Positions 49,993 through 59,838 of a DNA stretch of 64,000 nucleotides are shown in pieces. Position 1 is the stretch's first letter; each line of letters begins with the position of its first letter. Both the position numbers and the translations under genes were made by a program. Below the pieces are notes generated by a model. It was not told the DNA's origin. It did not search any database and was given only the letters and a program-made list of their open reading frames with translations. The stretch spans positions 2,046,001 to 2,110,000 of the forward strand of contig NZ_JBEJGY010000004.1 of NCBI RefSeq assembly GCF_040253615.1. Reading direction: 5' to 3'. Source of the DNA: Streptomyces sp. Edi4. Its GTDB lineage: Bacteria > Actinomycetota > Actinomycetes > Streptomycetales > Streptomycetaceae.

Positions 49993-51246
49993 TCACACTC
50001 CCGGCCGCAGCCGGGCGGAGTTCGCCTTGCTCTGCCCGGCCTTGAGGTCGGCCGTCAGGACGCTGCCCTCGCGCCACTTGTCCCACGACACGTTCCAGTC
50101 GCCGAACCCGTTGTCGAACGGCGTCATCTCCTCGCCGATGCTGTTGACGACGGTGACGATGTCGCCCTCGTTGATGTTCTCGAAGAACCACGCGGCGTTG
50201 CCGGTGCTCATGCCGGTGCAGCCGTGGCTGACGTTCTCGGCGCCCTGCGAGCCCACCGACCAGGGCGCGGCGTGCACGTACTCGCCGCTCCAAGTGACCC
50301 GGGTCGCGTAGTACACCGGCAGGTCGTAGGCGTCCGAGCTGCCGGCCGAGATGCCGACGGTCGTCCCGCGCATACGTACGAAGTACTGCTTGCCCAGGAC
50401 CACCTTGACGCCGTTGCGGGTGGCGAATCCGGGCTTGCCGGTGGTGACCGGAATGGTATTGATCACTTCTCCGTTCCGCTTGACCGTCATGGTGTGCCCC
50501 GCGGCGTCCGTGATGGCCTCGATACGGTCGCCCGTGGTGATCGTCAGGGGCTTGGCGGGACCGCCGTACAGCTTGTCGGCGATCTTCACGCCCTCCAGGT
50601 TGGAGTGCACGCGGATGGTGGCGTGGGTGGGCCAGTACTCCTTGGGCCGGTAGTGCAGCACCTTGTCGCCCACCCAGTACCAGGCGCCCTCCACCCTCGG
50701 CGTCGACTCGACCTTCAGGGCCCGCTCCACGATCGCGCGGGCCGCCTTGTCCTTGACCGGTTTGCTCAGCTGCGCGGTGATGGGCTGCCCGACGCCGTAC
50801 TTGCCCGCGTCCGGGCCGAATTCGACCTCCACGGCGTCCTTGGCCGCCTCCGTGTCGAACGACAGCGTGCGCAGCCCCGGAGAGCCGTCCTCGTTCTCCG
50901 TGGAGACCTTCACGGTGTAGTGCGCGCCGGCCACCAAGGGGGCGGTGGAGTGCCAGCGGGTGCCGTCGGCGGTCAGCTCGCCCGCCAGGTAGCGCCCGTT
51001 GCCGTCGACGGCCGTGACGTCCGTGATGCGATCGCTCTTGGCTTTGGCGGTGATCTCGATGGGCTTGTCGGGATCGGCCTTGTGGCTGCCGTCCGGGCCG
51101 TTGTACGCGATCTGTCCGGCCGCGTCGTACGGCTTGGCGGAGAGCGGGTTGCCGGTGGATCCGCCACACCCCGTGGCCCCCACACCGAGGGACAGGACCA
51201 GGAGGGTGCAGCTCACTACGGTGGGGATGCGCGGTGCGTGGCTCAT
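49993..51246 (-). CDS. Lipoprotein L,D-transpeptidase (YkuD with Ig-like domains)
   Basis: A 417-residue lipoprotein: lipobox GVGATGCGG (Cys about residue 27), two Ig-like beta domains (about 45-250) and the YkuD catalytic domain (about 255-385) with HAAPWS and the SHGCTGMS motif (catalytic Cys). It makes 3-3 cross-links in peptidoglycan, as LdtMt2 does in mycobacteria. ATG 51246 was preferred to a GTG two codons upstream. Terminators and convergent genes on both sides make it a single-gene unit. Confidence 0.94.
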   Translation of the reverse strand: MSHAPRIPTVVSCTLLVLSLGVGATGCGGSTGNPLSAKPYDAAGQIAYNGPDGSHKADPDKPIEITAKAKSDRITDVTAVDGNGRYLAGELTADGTRWHSTAPLVAGAHYTVKVSTENEDGSPGLRTLSFDTEAAKDAVEVEFGPDAGKYGVGQPITAQLSKPVKDKAARAIVERALKVESTPRVEGAWYWVGDKVLHYRPKEYWPTHATIRVHSNLEGVKIADKLYGGPAKPLTITTGDRIEAITDAAGHTMTVKRNGEVINTIPVTTGKPGFATRNGVKVVLGKQYFVRMRGTTVGISAGSSDAYDLPVYYATRVTWSGEYVHAAPWSVGSQGAENVSHGCTGMSTGNAAWFFENINEGDIVTVVNSIGEEMTPFDNGFGDWNVSWDKWREGSVLTADLKAGQSKANSARLRPGV

Positions 51247-51298
51247 GACCACACGGTATGAAGATTCATCAGATCCGGCGCGCCGGACGACTGCAAAC

Positions 51299-51335
51299 GA
51301 GGGGCCCCCGTCTCGTGGTGAGACGGGGGCCCCTC
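51299..51335 (-). terminator. Terminator of the ctaCDF operon
   Basis: A perfect 16-bp stem (51299-51314 with 51320-51335, 5-nt loop) 23 bp after the ctaF stop. Confidence 0.85.
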
Positions 51336-51357
51336 GGGTGCGGCGCGTGCCAAGGAC

Positions 51358-51756
51358 CTACTGGTTCTGGTTCTCGCCGCGGTAGTACTCGAACACCCAG
51401 CCGTACAGGCCGACCAGGATCAGCGGAGCCGAGAAGTACAGCAGCCACCAGCCCATGGCGATCGCGAGGAAGGCCAGGGCGCCGCCGATGCCGAGCGCGA
51501 GCGGCTGCCAGGAGTGCGGCGAGAAGAAGCCGACCTCACCGGCGTCGTCCGCGACGTCGGCCTCCTTGTCGTCCTGGGCGCCCACGTCGACCCGCCGGGC
51601 CGTGAAGACCAGGTAGAAGCCGATCATGACGCTCAGGCCGAAGGCCATGAAGAGCGCGGTGGTTCCGGCCGCCTCCTTCGACCACACGCCATACACGATG
51701 GCCATGATCAGGACGAAGGCGGACAGCCACAGGAACATCTTGCCCTGGATCTTCAC
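51358..51756 (-). CDS. ctaF: Cytochrome c oxidase subunit IV (actinobacterial)
   Basis: A 132-residue subunit with four hydrophobic helices in two pairs ([39 protein letters not shown]; then [24 protein letters not shown] and [14 protein letters not shown]), separated by an acidic loop. The C-terminal [10 protein letters not shown] is the signature of the family. It overlaps ctaD by 4 bp. Actinobacteria-specific accessory subunit of the aa3 oxidase. Confidence 0.94.
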   Translation of the reverse strand: MKIQGKMFLWLSAFVLIMAIVYGVWSKEAAGTTALFMAFGLSVMIGFYLVFTARRVDVGAQDDKEADVADDAGEVGFFSPHSWQPLALGIGGALAFLAIAMGWWLLYFSAPLILVGLYGWVFEYYRGENQNQ

Positions 51757-53495
51757 TTCCCGGCCTCCTTGCCACCGGTGAGCATGTTGTCACCGTGGAC
51801 GTCGCCGTGGTTCTCGAGCTGGTCGAGAGCCGCGATCTCCGGGTGGTGAAGGTCGAACGCCGGCGATTCGGAGCGAATGCGCGGCATGGTGAGGAAGTTG
51901 TGCCGCGGCGGCGGGCACGACGTCGCCCATTCGAGCGAACGGCCGTAGCCCCACGGGTCGTCGACCTCGATCTTCTTGCCGTACTTGGCGGTCTTCCAGA
52001 CGTTGTAGAGGAACGGCAGGATCGACAGACCGAGCAGGAAGGAGGAGATCGTCGAGATCGTGTTCAGCGCGGTGAAGCCGTCGGCCGCGAGGTAGTCCGC
52101 GTAACGACGCGGCATGCCCTCGACACCCAGCCAGTGCTGCACCAGGAACGTGCCGTGGAAGCCCACGAACAGCGTCCAGAAGGTGATCTTGCCAAGGCGC
52201 TCGTCCAGCATCTTTCCGGTGAACTTCGGCCACCAGAAGTGGAATCCGGAGAACATCGCGAAGACCACGGTGCCGAAGATGACGTAGTGGAAGTGCGCGA
52301 CGACGAAGTACGAGTCGGAAACGTGGAAGTCCATCGGCGGCGAGGCCAGGATGACGCCGGTCAGACCACCGAAGGTGAAGGTGATCAGGAAGCCGACGGC
52401 CCACAGCATGGGCGTCTCGAAGGACAGTGAGCCCTTCCACATCGTGCCGATCCAGTTGAAGAACTTCACGCCCGTCGGCACGGCGATGAGGAACGTCATG
52501 AAGGAGAAGAACGGCAGGAGCACGCCACCGGTGACGTACATGTGGTGCGCCCACACGGTCACGGACAGACCCGCGATCGCGATGGTGGCGCCGATCAGAC
52601 CGCTGTAGCCGAACATCGGCTTTCGGCTGAACACCGGGATCACTTCGGAAATGATTCCGAAGAATGGCAACGCGATGATGTACACCTCTGGATGGCCGAA
52701 GAACCAGAAGAGGTGTTGCCACAGCAACGCGCCGCCATTACTGGCGTCGAAGACATGCGCACCGAACTTGCGGTCCGCCTCCAGGGCGAACAGCGCGGCC
52801 GCGAGGACCGGGAAGGCCAGCAGGACCAGCACACCGGTCAGCAGGACGTTCCACACGAAGATCGGCATACGGAACATCGTCATGCCGGGAGCGCGCATGC
52901 AGATGATCGTGGTGATGAAGTTGACCGAACCGAGGATCGTGCCGAAGCCGGAGAAGGCCAGACCCATGATCCACATGTCGGCGCCGACGCCCGGCGAGCG
53001 GACCGCGTCCGACAGCGGGCTGTAGGCGAACCAGCCGAAGTCGGCCGCGCCCTGCGGGGTGAGGAAGCCACCGACCGCGATGGTCGAGCCGAACAGGTAG
53101 AGCCAGTAGGCGAACATGTTCAGCCGCGGGAACGCCACGTCGGGCGCGCCGATCTGAAGCGGCATGATCCAGTTCGCGAATCCGGCGAACAGTGGCGTCG
53201 CGAACATCAGCAGCATGATCGTGCCGTGCATCGTGAACGCCTGGTTGAACTGCTCGTTCGACATGATCTGCGTGCCGGGACGGGCGAGTTCGGCGCGCAT
53301 GAAGAGCGCCATGATGCCGCCGATGCAGAAGAACGCGAACGACGTGACCAGGTACATCGTGCCGATCGTCTTGTGATCAGTGGTGGTCAGCCACTTGATG
53401 ACGACGTTTCCCGGCTGCTTGCGCCGGACCGGCAGCTCGTTCTCGTACGAGTCGTCTGCTGCCGCGGCACCCTGAGATTCGTTGAGGATGCTCAC
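51753..53495 (-). CDS. ctaD: Cytochrome c oxidase subunit I
   Basis: A 580-residue heme-copper oxidase with twelve helices. Key residues: AFTMHGTIM (heme a His), [15 protein letters not shown] (CuB His and the cross-linked Tyr), [10 protein letters not shown] (CuB His pair), and [11 protein letters not shown] (heme a3 and a His). Reduces oxygen to water and pumps protons. It starts at GTG 53495, overlapping the ctaC stop by 4 bp. Confidence 0.97.
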   Translation of the reverse strand: MSILNESQGAAAADDSYENELPVRRKQPGNVVIKWLTTTDHKTIGTMYLVTSFAFFCIGGIMALFMRAELARPGTQIMSNEQFNQAFTMHGTIMLLMFATPLFAGFANWIMPLQIGAPDVAFPRLNMFAYWLYLFGSTIAVGGFLTPQGAADFGWFAYSPLSDAVRSPGVGADMWIMGLAFSGFGTILGSVNFITTIICMRAPGMTMFRMPIFVWNVLLTGVLVLLAFPVLAAALFALEADRKFGAHVFDASNGGALLWQHLFWFFGHPEVYIIALPFFGIISEVIPVFSRKPMFGYSGLIGATIAIAGLSVTVWAHHMYVTGGVLLPFFSFMTFLIAVPTGVKFFNWIGTMWKGSLSFETPMLWAVGFLITFTFGGLTGVILASPPMDFHVSDSYFVVAHFHYVIFGTVVFAMFSGFHFWWPKFTGKMLDERLGKITFWTLFVGFHGTFLVQHWLGVEGMPRRYADYLAADGFTALNTISTISSFLLGLSILPFLYNVWKTAKYGKKIEVDDPWGYGRSLEWATSCPPPRHNFLTMPRIRSESPAFDLHHPEIAALDQLENHGDVHGDNMLTGGKEAGK

Positions 53496-54490
53496 AGTTT
53501 GTTCGTCTCCGCGTTCTTGGCGGGATCGGTCTGGGCGATGCCCGCCGGCACGTAACCGGACTGGCCCTTCGCCGCCAGCTCCTTGAGGTGCTGCTGGTAG
53601 CGCTCCGGGGAGACGACCTTCACGTTGAAGAGCATGCGCGAGTGGTCGACGCCGCAGAGTTCGGCGCACTTGCCCAGGAAGGTGCCTTCCTGGTTCGGCG
53701 TGACCTCGAACGAGTTGGTGTGCCCAGGAACGACGTCCTGCTTCATCAGGAAGGGCACGATCCAGAAGGAGTGGATGACGTCGCGCGAGGTCAGCACGAA
53801 GCGGACCTTCTCGCCCTTGGGCAGCCACAGGGTCGGGCCCGGGTTTCCGGTCTGCGGGTTACGGGTGCCGGGGATGCCGACGTCGTAGACACCGCCCGCG
53901 TTCGCGGGGAAGTCCTTCTTGAACCGGTCCGGAATCGCTTCCAGGTTCTTGTCCGTCTTGGCGTCGCCCTTCACACCGGGCACGTCCTCGACGTAGTTGA
54001 AGCCCCAGCTCCACTGGTAGCCGACCACGTTGACCGTGTGAGCGGGCTTCGGGGACAGGGCCAGGAGCTTCGATTCGTCGCGTGCCGTGAAGTAGAACAG
54101 CACGGAGACGATGATGAGCGGAACCACGGTGTACAGCGCCTCGATGGGCATGTTGTACCGGGTCTGCGGGGGTACCTCGACCTTGGTGCGGCTACGCCGG
54201 TGGAAGATGACGCTCCACAGGATCAGGCCCCAGACCAGCACGCCCGTGGCGAGCGCAGCCGCCCACGAGCCCTGCCAGAGGGACAGGATCCTGGGAGCCT
54301 CGTCCGTCACCGGAGTGGGCATACCAAGCCGAGGGAAGTCTTTCCAGTTGTACGAGCAACCGGATGCTGTCGCCAGGACCAGGCCCGCAGTCAGCACCTG
54401 CGGCAGCTTCCGCCGCATCGGGCGCCTCGACGTGGGGGAACCACCCGCGCCTTCCAGGCAGCGGGGGAGGTCGGAGCCGTTGGGACTCAC
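53492..54490 (-). CDS. ctaC: Cytochrome c oxidase subunit II
   Basis: A 332-residue lipoprotein subunit. The start is GTG 54490, and a signal sequence ends in [10 protein letters not shown] (lipobox Cys). Two transmembrane helices (about 75-100 and 120-140) are followed by the CuA domain with VIHSFWIVP and [13 protein letters not shown] (two Cys, His, Glu, Met ligands). Accepts electrons from QcrC. A loop insertion ([20 protein letters not shown]) before the CuA domain is typical for actinobacteria. Confidence 0.96.
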   Translation of the reverse strand: MSPNGSDLPRCLEGAGGSPTSRRPMRRKLPQVLTAGLVLATASGCSYNWKDFPRLGMPTPVTDEAPRILSLWQGSWAAALATGVLVWGLILWSVIFHRRSRTKVEVPPQTRYNMPIEALYTVVPLIIVSVLFYFTARDESKLLALSPKPAHTVNVVGYQWSWGFNYVEDVPGVKGDAKTDKNLEAIPDRFKKDFPANAGGVYDVGIPGTRNPQTGNPGPTLWLPKGEKVRFVLTSRDVIHSFWIVPFLMKQDVVPGHTNSFEVTPNQEGTFLGKCAELCGVDHSRMLFNVKVVSPERYQQHLKELAAKGQSGYVPAGIAQTDPAKNAETNKL

Positions 54491-54763
54491 GTAGCGCCTT
54501 CCCGAGAGTCTCGCCCGCGGTGGTCGGCTACGGCCGTCTCGCTGGTCGGTCGCCGCCCTGGCACACGGGCAGGGGTTTGGATGTTTATGCGGAGCAAACC
54601 CTACTGGACGCTATTTGGGGTCGCGCGGGGAGGGTGCCCAACGCGCCGTCCGAGTCCCCGAAGGGGTGGAGCCCCGGCGGAATCCCGGCCTCCGGCCGCC
54701 ATCTGACGGGCCCTCGCCCCGGCCACCGGCGCCCGCCCGGCCGACCGGGGTTAGCGTGGCGCC

Positions 54764-56146
54764 GTGCCCTACTTCGACGCGGCCTCCTCGGCCCCCCTGC
54801 ACCCCGTCGCCCACCAGGCCCTGCAAGCCTCCCTGGACGAGGGGTGGGCCGATCCGGCCCGGCTCTACCGGGAGGGACGGCGCGCCCGGCTGCTCCTGGA
54901 CGCGGCGCGCGAGGCCGCCGCCGAGGCCGTCGGCTGCCGCCCCGACGAGCTCAGCTTCACCGGTTCGGGGACCCAGGCGGTGCACGCGGGAATTTACGGA
55001 TCCTTGTCCGGGCGTCGGCGTGTCGGGCGGCACCTGGTGGTGTCCGCGGTCGAACACTCCTCGGTGCTCCATTCGGCCGCCTCCCACGCGTCGGACGGCG
55101 GCACGGTCACCGAGGTCGCGGTGGACCGTACGGGCCGGGTCTCCCCCGACGCGTACGCCGCGGCCCTGCGCCCCGGCACCGCGCTCGCCTGTCTCCAGTC
55201 CGCCAACCACGAGGTGGGCACGGTCCAGCCGGTCGCCGAGGTGGCCGAGGTGTGCCGGGCGGCGGGGGTGCCGCTCCTGGTGGACGCGGCGCAATCGCTG
55301 GGGTGGGGACCGGTCGGGGGCGGCTGGTCCGTCCTGGCGGCGAGTGCCCACAAATGGGGCGGTCCGGCAGGAGTCGGACTGCTCGCGGTGCGCAAGGGCG
55401 TACGGTTCGCGCCCCAAGGCCCGGCCGATGAGCGGGAGTCGGGACGCGCGCCGGGCTTCGAGAACATTCCGGCCGTCGTCGCGGCGGCGGCCTCGCTGCG
55501 GGCGGTGCGGGCCGACGCGCAGGCCGAGGCGGCGCGCCTGCGGGTCCTGGTGGACCGGATCAGGGGCCGGGTCGCGGAGCTCGTGCCGGATGTGGAAGTG
55601 GTGGGCGATCCCGTGCGACGGCTGCCGCACCTGGTCACCTTCTCCTGTCTCTATGTCGACGGAGAGACGCTGCTGCACGAGCTCGACCGGGCGGATTTCT
55701 CCGTTTCCTCCGGTTCGTCCTGCACAAGTAGCACCCTGACGCCCAGCCATGTGCTGCGCGCGATGGGCGTCCTGAGCGAGGGCAATGTGCGGGTGTCCCT
55801 GCCGCTGGGCACCGCCGAGGGGGACGTCGAGCGGTTCCTCGACGTGCTGCCCTCGGTGGTCGCATCGGTGCGGACGAAACTGGGGGCGCCGGCCGCCGCC
55901 CCCGGGGCCGCCGGCGCCGAGTCGGAGGTCACGGTGGACTCGATCGGCCGGCTCTGTCCCGTTCCGGTCATCGAACTGGCGAAGGCCATCGGCCAGGTGC
56001 CCGTCGGCGGCACGGTGACCGTGCTCGCCGACGACGAGGCGGCCCGTCTGGACATCCCGGCGTGGTGCGAGATGCGCGGTCAGGAGTACCTGGGCGAGCA
56101 CCCGGCGGCGGCCGGGACCGCCTACCGGGTGCGCCGGGTCGGCTGA
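54764..56146 (+). CDS. Cysteine desulfurase fused to a TusA-type sulfur carrier
   Basis: A 460-residue fusion. Residues 1-370 are an IscS/NifS-type PLP enzyme: FTGSGTQAVHAGI, SAVEHSSVLHS, NHEVGTVQPVAEV, PLLVDAAQSLGW (ring-binding Asp), ASAHKWGGPAGVGLL (Schiff-base Lys) and the substrate Cys loop VSSGSSCTSSTLTPSHVL (about 320). A Pro/Ala linker joins a TusA-like domain at about 385-460 with its active Cys in RLCPVPVIELAKAI. Persulfide sulfur made by the first domain can pass to the second inside one chain, feeding tRNA thiolation or cofactor synthesis. GTG 54764. Divergent from ctaC. Confidence 0.93.
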   Translation: MPYFDAASSAPLHPVAHQALQASLDEGWADPARLYREGRRARLLLDAAREAAAEAVGCRPDELSFTGSGTQAVHAGIYGSLSGRRRVGRHLVVSAVEHSSVLHSAASHASDGGTVTEVAVDRTGRVSPDAYAAALRPGTALACLQSANHEVGTVQPVAEVAEVCRAAGVPLLVDAAQSLGWGPVGGGWSVLAASAHKWGGPAGVGLLAVRKGVRFAPQGPADERESGRAPGFENIPAVVAAAASLRAVRADAQAEAARLRVLVDRIRGRVAELVPDVEVVGDPVRRLPHLVTFSCLYVDGETLLHELDRADFSVSSGSSCTSSTLTPSHVLRAMGVLSEGNVRVSLPLGTAEGDVERFLDVLPSVVASVRTKLGAPAAAPGAAGAESEVTVDSIGRLCPVPVIELAKAIGQVPVGGTVTVLADDEAARLDIPAWCEMRGQEYLGEHPAAAGTAYRVRRVG

Positions 56147-56161
56147 CCGCCGCCGCCCGGC

Positions 56162-57136
56162 CTACTTGAGGTGGGTGCGCACCTCGGCGGCGGCCTCCTC
56201 GCCGTACGCCTTGGTGAAGCGGTCCATGAAGTCGGCCCGGCGCATCGTGTACTCCTGGGTGCCCAGGGTCTCGATGACCAGCGTGGCCAGCATGCAGCCG
56301 ACCTGGGCCGCGCGCTCGTGCCCCACGCCCCAGGACAGACCGGTCAAGAAGCCCGCGCGGAACGCGTCGCCCACGCCCGTCGGGTCGACCTTGGCCTCCT
56401 CCTCCGGTACGCCGACGACGATGGGCTCGGCGCCGGTCCGCTCGACGCGCACCCCGCGTGAGCCGAGGGTGGTGACGCGGTAGTCGACCTTGGCCAGGAT
56501 CTCCTCGTCGCTCCAGCCGGTCTTGGACTCGATGAGCCCCTTCTCGTACTCGTTGGAGAAGAGGTACGTCGCGCCCTCGAGCAGGGTGCGGATGTCGGCG
56601 CCGGACATGCGGGCGATCTGCTGCGAGAAGTCGGCCGCGAAGGGGATGCTCCGCGCCTTGCACTCCTCGGTGTGGCGCAGCATCGCCTCGGGGTCGTCGG
56701 CGCCGATCAGGACCAGGTCGAGCCCGCCCACGCGGTCGGCGACCGCCTTCAGCTCGATCTGGCGGGCCTCGCTCATCGCGCCCGTGTAGAAGGAGCCGAT
56801 CTGGTTGTGGTCGGCGTCGGTGGTGCACACGAAGCGGGCGGTGTGCAGGACCTCGGAGATCCGCACCGAGCCGGTGTCCACGCCGTGCCGGTCGAGCCAG
56901 GCGCGGTACTCGTCGAAGTCGGAGCCCGCGGCGCCGACCAGGATCGGCCGGCCGCCGAGCTGGCCCATGCCGAAGCAGATGTTGGGGCCGACGCCGCCGC
57001 GCCGTACGTCGAGGTTGTCGACCAGGAAGGAGAGGGAGACCGTGTGCAGCTGGTCGGCGACCAGCTGGTCGGCGAATCGGCCGGGGAAGGTCATGAGGTG
57101 GTCGGTGGCGATGGAGCCGGTGACTGCGATACGCAC
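56162..57136 (-). CDS. adoK: Adenosine kinase (ribokinase/PfkB family)
   Basis: A 324-residue PfkB-family kinase. It starts RIAVTGSIATDHLMTFPGRF and carries DNLDVRRGGVGPNICFGMG (substrate lid, about residues 40-58), SFYTGAMSEARQI (about 118) and DPTGVGDAFRAGFLTG (anion hole and catalytic Asp, about 252-267). These closely follow the M. tuberculosis adenosine kinase AdoK (Rv2202c), which lies in the same neighbourhood. It salvages adenosine to AMP. Confidence 0.9.
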   Translation of the reverse strand: MRIAVTGSIATDHLMTFPGRFADQLVADQLHTVSLSFLVDNLDVRRGGVGPNICFGMGQLGGRPILVGAAGSDFDEYRAWLDRHGVDTGSVRISEVLHTARFVCTTDADHNQIGSFYTGAMSEARQIELKAVADRVGGLDLVLIGADDPEAMLRHTEECKARSIPFAADFSQQIARMSGADIRTLLEGATYLFSNEYEKGLIESKTGWSDEEILAKVDYRVTTLGSRGVRVERTGAEPIVVGVPEEEAKVDPTGVGDAFRAGFLTGLSWGVGHERAAQVGCMLATLVIETLGTQEYTMRRADFMDRFTKAYGEEAAAEVRTHLK

Positions 57137-57276
57137 GACGGGGGCGCTCCTGATGAGAATGCGAGGGGCGGGCGTTGACAGCTCACGCTACCGGGTCGCC
57201 CCCGCCGGGCCGACCGGCGGAAACTACCCAATAGTAGGTCTTTCTGCGCAGACGCTGTGCTGCGTACGGTGCGGAC

Positions 57277-57483
57277 ATGGAAACCAAGCTGAACGGCGGA
57301 CGGGCGGCGGCGACGGACCGGGGTCTTGAGGGGTTGCGCGGGGATTGCGCGCGGATGGCTCCGCACTGGGTGGTGCCGGCCATGACCGCGCCTGAGCCGG
57401 TGCCGCCGTCCCGCATCCACGGTGTGACCATTCCGTCCTCCTCGGTACGTCTGATCGCGGACATGTCCGAATACGGGGACTGA
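57277..57483 (+). CDS. Small hypothetical ORF, possibly leaderless
   Basis: A 68-codon ORF starting at ATG 57277 with no ribosome-binding site. A TACGGT hexamer ends 6 bp before the ATG, so a transcript could begin right at the start codon, a common arrangement in Streptomyces. The product has a Pro-rich middle and ends SSVRLIADMSEYGD. No family recognised, and the peptide composition is less GC-trapped than that of shadow ORFs around it. Confidence 0.42.
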   Translation: METKLNGGRAAATDRGLEGLRGDCARMAPHWVVPAMTAPEPVPPSRIHGVTIPSSSVRLIADMSEYGD

Positions 57484-57598
57484 AACGGCCTGATCGCGCG
57501 GGGTGCGGCGCGCGGAGGGAACCGTGCGCTCCCCCGCTCCGTCCAATCGCCGTCCCCCGCCAAGGGGACGCGGGATACGACTGGACAGGAGCGATCTG

Positions 57599-59146
57599 GT
57601 GAGCAGCGAGCACACGCAGGACGAGCCCCGGCAGCGGCGTTCTCGGCGGTCCGCCTTGGTCCTCGCCGCGGCCGCCGTGGCCGTACTGGCCGTGGGCGGC
57701 GGCGGGGCGTACTGGGCCACGACGGCGTCCTCGGGCGGTGGCACCGCGCCCGGCAAGGACGGCGCTCCGCCCCCGCTCGCACTCGACAACGCGCCCGAGG
57801 GGGGCGCGGCGGGGGGCGACGGCGGGAGCGGCGCGCGGGGCAGCGGCGGCGGCAACGGCATCGCGCCCGGCGAGCCCGACCCCAACGGGGTGGTCTACCG
57901 GGCGTCGGTGAAGCTGCCCGGCGGGCCCGGCGAGGCATCCGTCTACCAGCCACGCGGTGCGGTGAGCGAGGCCGATGTGCACCGCCTGGCGCGGGCGCTC
58001 GGCGTGGACGGGGCGGCGCGTCTTGAGAGCGGCACCTGGAAGGTGGGCGCGACGAAGGACGGCTCGGGGCCGACGCTGACGGTCACTCAGAAGGCACCGG
58101 GCACCTGGTCGTTCGCGCGGTTCGGCAGCGGCGGCACGGACAACTGCCCCAAGGGGAAGATGTGTCCGATGCACACCACGGGTGCGGACGGCGGTGGCAC
58201 CGGTGGCGCCGCGAGCGGCGGCGCTCCGAGCGGGGGCGCTCCGGTCAGCGAGCAGGCGGCGAAGGCGGCCGCCGCCCCGGTCCTCAAGGCGCTCGGCCAG
58301 GACGACGCCAAGCTGGACGCCAGGGAAATCCTCGCCTCGGCCCGGGTGGTGAACGCCGATCCGGTGATCGGCGGGCTTCCCACGTACGGCTGGACGACCG
58401 GCATTCAGGTCGGCTCGGACGGTCAAGTGGTCGGCGGCAGCGGGCAGTTGAAGGCTCTCGACAAGGGCGCCACCTATCCGGTGATGGGTGCGGACCAGAC
58501 GCTGGCCCAGCTCAACAGCCATGGCGCCGGGCGGCCGAGGGCCAAGGAGTGCGCGGCCCCGGTGCCGCTGGACGGGCAGCCCACGAAGGGGCGGCTGCCG
58601 AGCGATCCGCAGGGCAACATCAAGCAGCCCTGCGACCAGCCGCCGCCCACGCCCTCGACCGTGACGGTCGACGGCGCGGTCTTCGGTCTGGCCGCGCAGT
58701 CCGTGGGCGGCACGCCGAGTCTCGTACCGTCCTGGCTGTTCCAGGTGAAGCCGGACGCGGGGCAGCCGTTCACGATCACGGCTCCTGCGGTGGCCCCGCC
58801 GTACATCACCAAGCCCCCGTCGCCGTCCACCGGCGCCCCCGTGCCGGCGCCGTCCGGCTCCGCCACGGCGCCGGGCGCCCATGGCCAGTTGGAGTCCTAT
58901 GCGCTCGCGCCGGACGGACGGACCCTGGACGTGACGTTCTGGGGCGGGGTGTGCGACACGTACACGGCGAGCGCCGATGAGGCGGGCGACGGGGTACGCG
59001 TCAAGGTGACCGGGCAGCTCAAGGACCCGAAGAAGATGTGCGTCGCCCTGGCCAAGCAGCAGACCCTGTCGGTGCAGCTGCACGAGGCGCTGGGAGCGAG
59101 GAAGGTGACCGACGCGGACACGGGCAAGGAGCTGCCGAAGAGGTAG
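57599..59146 (+). CDS. Membrane-anchored extracellular protein, Gly/Pro-rich
   Basis: A 515-residue protein of unknown function starting at GTG 57599 (AGGAG 7 nt upstream). A short cytosolic tail (SSEHTQDEPRQRRSRR) precedes one membrane helix (about residues 18-40, ALVLAAAAVAVLAVGGGGAYW). The rest is predicted outside: Gly-rich low-complexity stretches (about 45-95, 195-215), then a folded part (about 215-400) with CPKGKMCPM and EC...PC pairs that may form disulfides, and a C-terminal domain (about 425-515) with VCDTY and KKMCVAL. Similar layouts are found in streptomycete proteins near nadA. No catalytic motif recognised. Confidence 0.82.
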   Translation: MSSEHTQDEPRQRRSRRSALVLAAAAVAVLAVGGGGAYWATTASSGGGTAPGKDGAPPPLALDNAPEGGAAGGDGGSGARGSGGGNGIAPGEPDPNGVVYRASVKLPGGPGEASVYQPRGAVSEADVHRLARALGVDGAARLESGTWKVGATKDGSGPTLTVTQKAPGTWSFARFGSGGTDNCPKGKMCPMHTTGADGGGTGGAASGGAPSGGAPVSEQAAKAAAAPVLKALGQDDAKLDAREILASARVVNADPVIGGLPTYGWTTGIQVGSDGQVVGGSGQLKALDKGATYPVMGADQTLAQLNSHGAGRPRAKECAAPVPLDGQPTKGRLPSDPQGNIKQPCDQPPPTPSTVTVDGAVFGLAAQSVGGTPSLVPSWLFQVKPDAGQPFTITAPAVAPPYITKPPSPSTGAPVPAPSGSATAPGAHGQLESYALAPDGRTLDVTFWGGVCDTYTASADEAGDGVRVKVTGQLKDPKKMCVALAKQQTLSVQLHEALGARKVTDADTGKELPKR

Positions 59147-59183
59147 GCGAGCGGCGTGCGGGCTTCCGCGCCCGGGCACGACG

Positions 59184-59222
59184 AAGGCGGGTGCCCCCGT
59201 GAACCGGGGGCACCCGCCTTTT
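59184..59222. terminator. Bidirectional terminator between the membrane protein gene and erpA
   Basis: A perfect 16-bp stem (59184-59199 with 59205-59220) with a 5-nt loop and a TTTT run that includes the 3' end of the stem. It lies between convergent genes and can serve both. Confidence 0.9.
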
Positions 59223-59236
59223 CGCCGGCGTCAGGC

Positions 59237-59593
59237 TCAGCTGAAGGAGTCGCCGCAGGCGCAGGAACCCGTCGCGTTCGGGTTGTCGATGGTGAAGCCC
59301 TGCTTCTCGATGGTGTCGACGAAGTCGATCGAGGCGCCGCCCAGGTACGGGGCGCTCATGCGGTCGGTGACGACCTTGACGCCGTCGAAGTCCTTCACGA
59401 CGTCACCGTCGAGCGAGCGCTCGTCGAAGAACAGCTGGTAACGCAGGCCGGAGCAGCCACCCGGCTGAACGGCGACGCGCAGCGCCAGGTCGTCCCGGCC
59501 CTCCTGCTCAAGGAGGCCCTTGACCTTGGCGGCGGCGGCGTCGGACAGGAGGATGCCGTCGCTCACGGTGGTGGTCTCGTCCGATACGGACAT
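59237..59593 (-). CDS. erpA: A-type iron-sulfur carrier/insertion protein
   Basis: A 118-residue HesB/IscA-family protein. The three cluster Cys residues are in QPGGCSGLRYQ (about residue 47) and GSCACGDSFS at the C-terminus. The latter is Cys-Ala-Cys-Gly rather than Cys-Gly-Cys-Gly, a form seen in actinobacteria (Rv2204c). It delivers [4Fe-4S] or [2Fe-2S] clusters to client enzymes; the divergent nadA product is a [4Fe-4S] enzyme and a plausible client. Divergent from nadA across 336 bp. Confidence 0.94.
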   Translation of the reverse strand: MSVSDETTTVSDGILLSDAAAAKVKGLLEQEGRDDLALRVAVQPGGCSGLRYQLFFDERSLDGDVVKDFDGVKVVTDRMSAPYLGGASIDFVDTIEKQGFTIDNPNATGSCACGDSFS

Positions 59594-59804
59594 CTGCTTC
59601 TCTCCCGGGTTGTACGGAGACTGCTTGCCGACGGTTGCAACCGGCGGGGCCCCGGATTCATTCCGGGCGCTTCGGGTTCTTCCCTTTCATGCTCGCACAC
59701 AAGGAGGCAGGCGGGAAAAGGCCTGTGGACAACCGCGTACCGGACCGGACACCTCAGGGGCGAGGGGGACGGAGCCGGGTGCGTCACATCGACACTATGG
59801 CCAT

Positions 59805-59817
59805 CGTCAAAGTGACG
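59805..59817. promoter_or_regulatory. Candidate nadA operator, site 1
   Basis: CGTCA-AAG-TGACG, a perfect palindrome, 22 bp before site 2 (34 bp centre to centre). It overlaps the expected -35 region of a promoter whose -10 could be TATGAT at 59827-59832. Confidence 0.6.
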
Positions 59818-59838
59818 TGAAGCGGTTATGATAGATAG

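Noticed and set aside
59660..59700. Ten-codon ORF (MKGKNPKRPE) upstream of erpA
   Set aside because: Noted as a possible leader peptide, but no clear ribosome-binding site precedes it and no regulatory codon run is present, so it was not listed as a gene.
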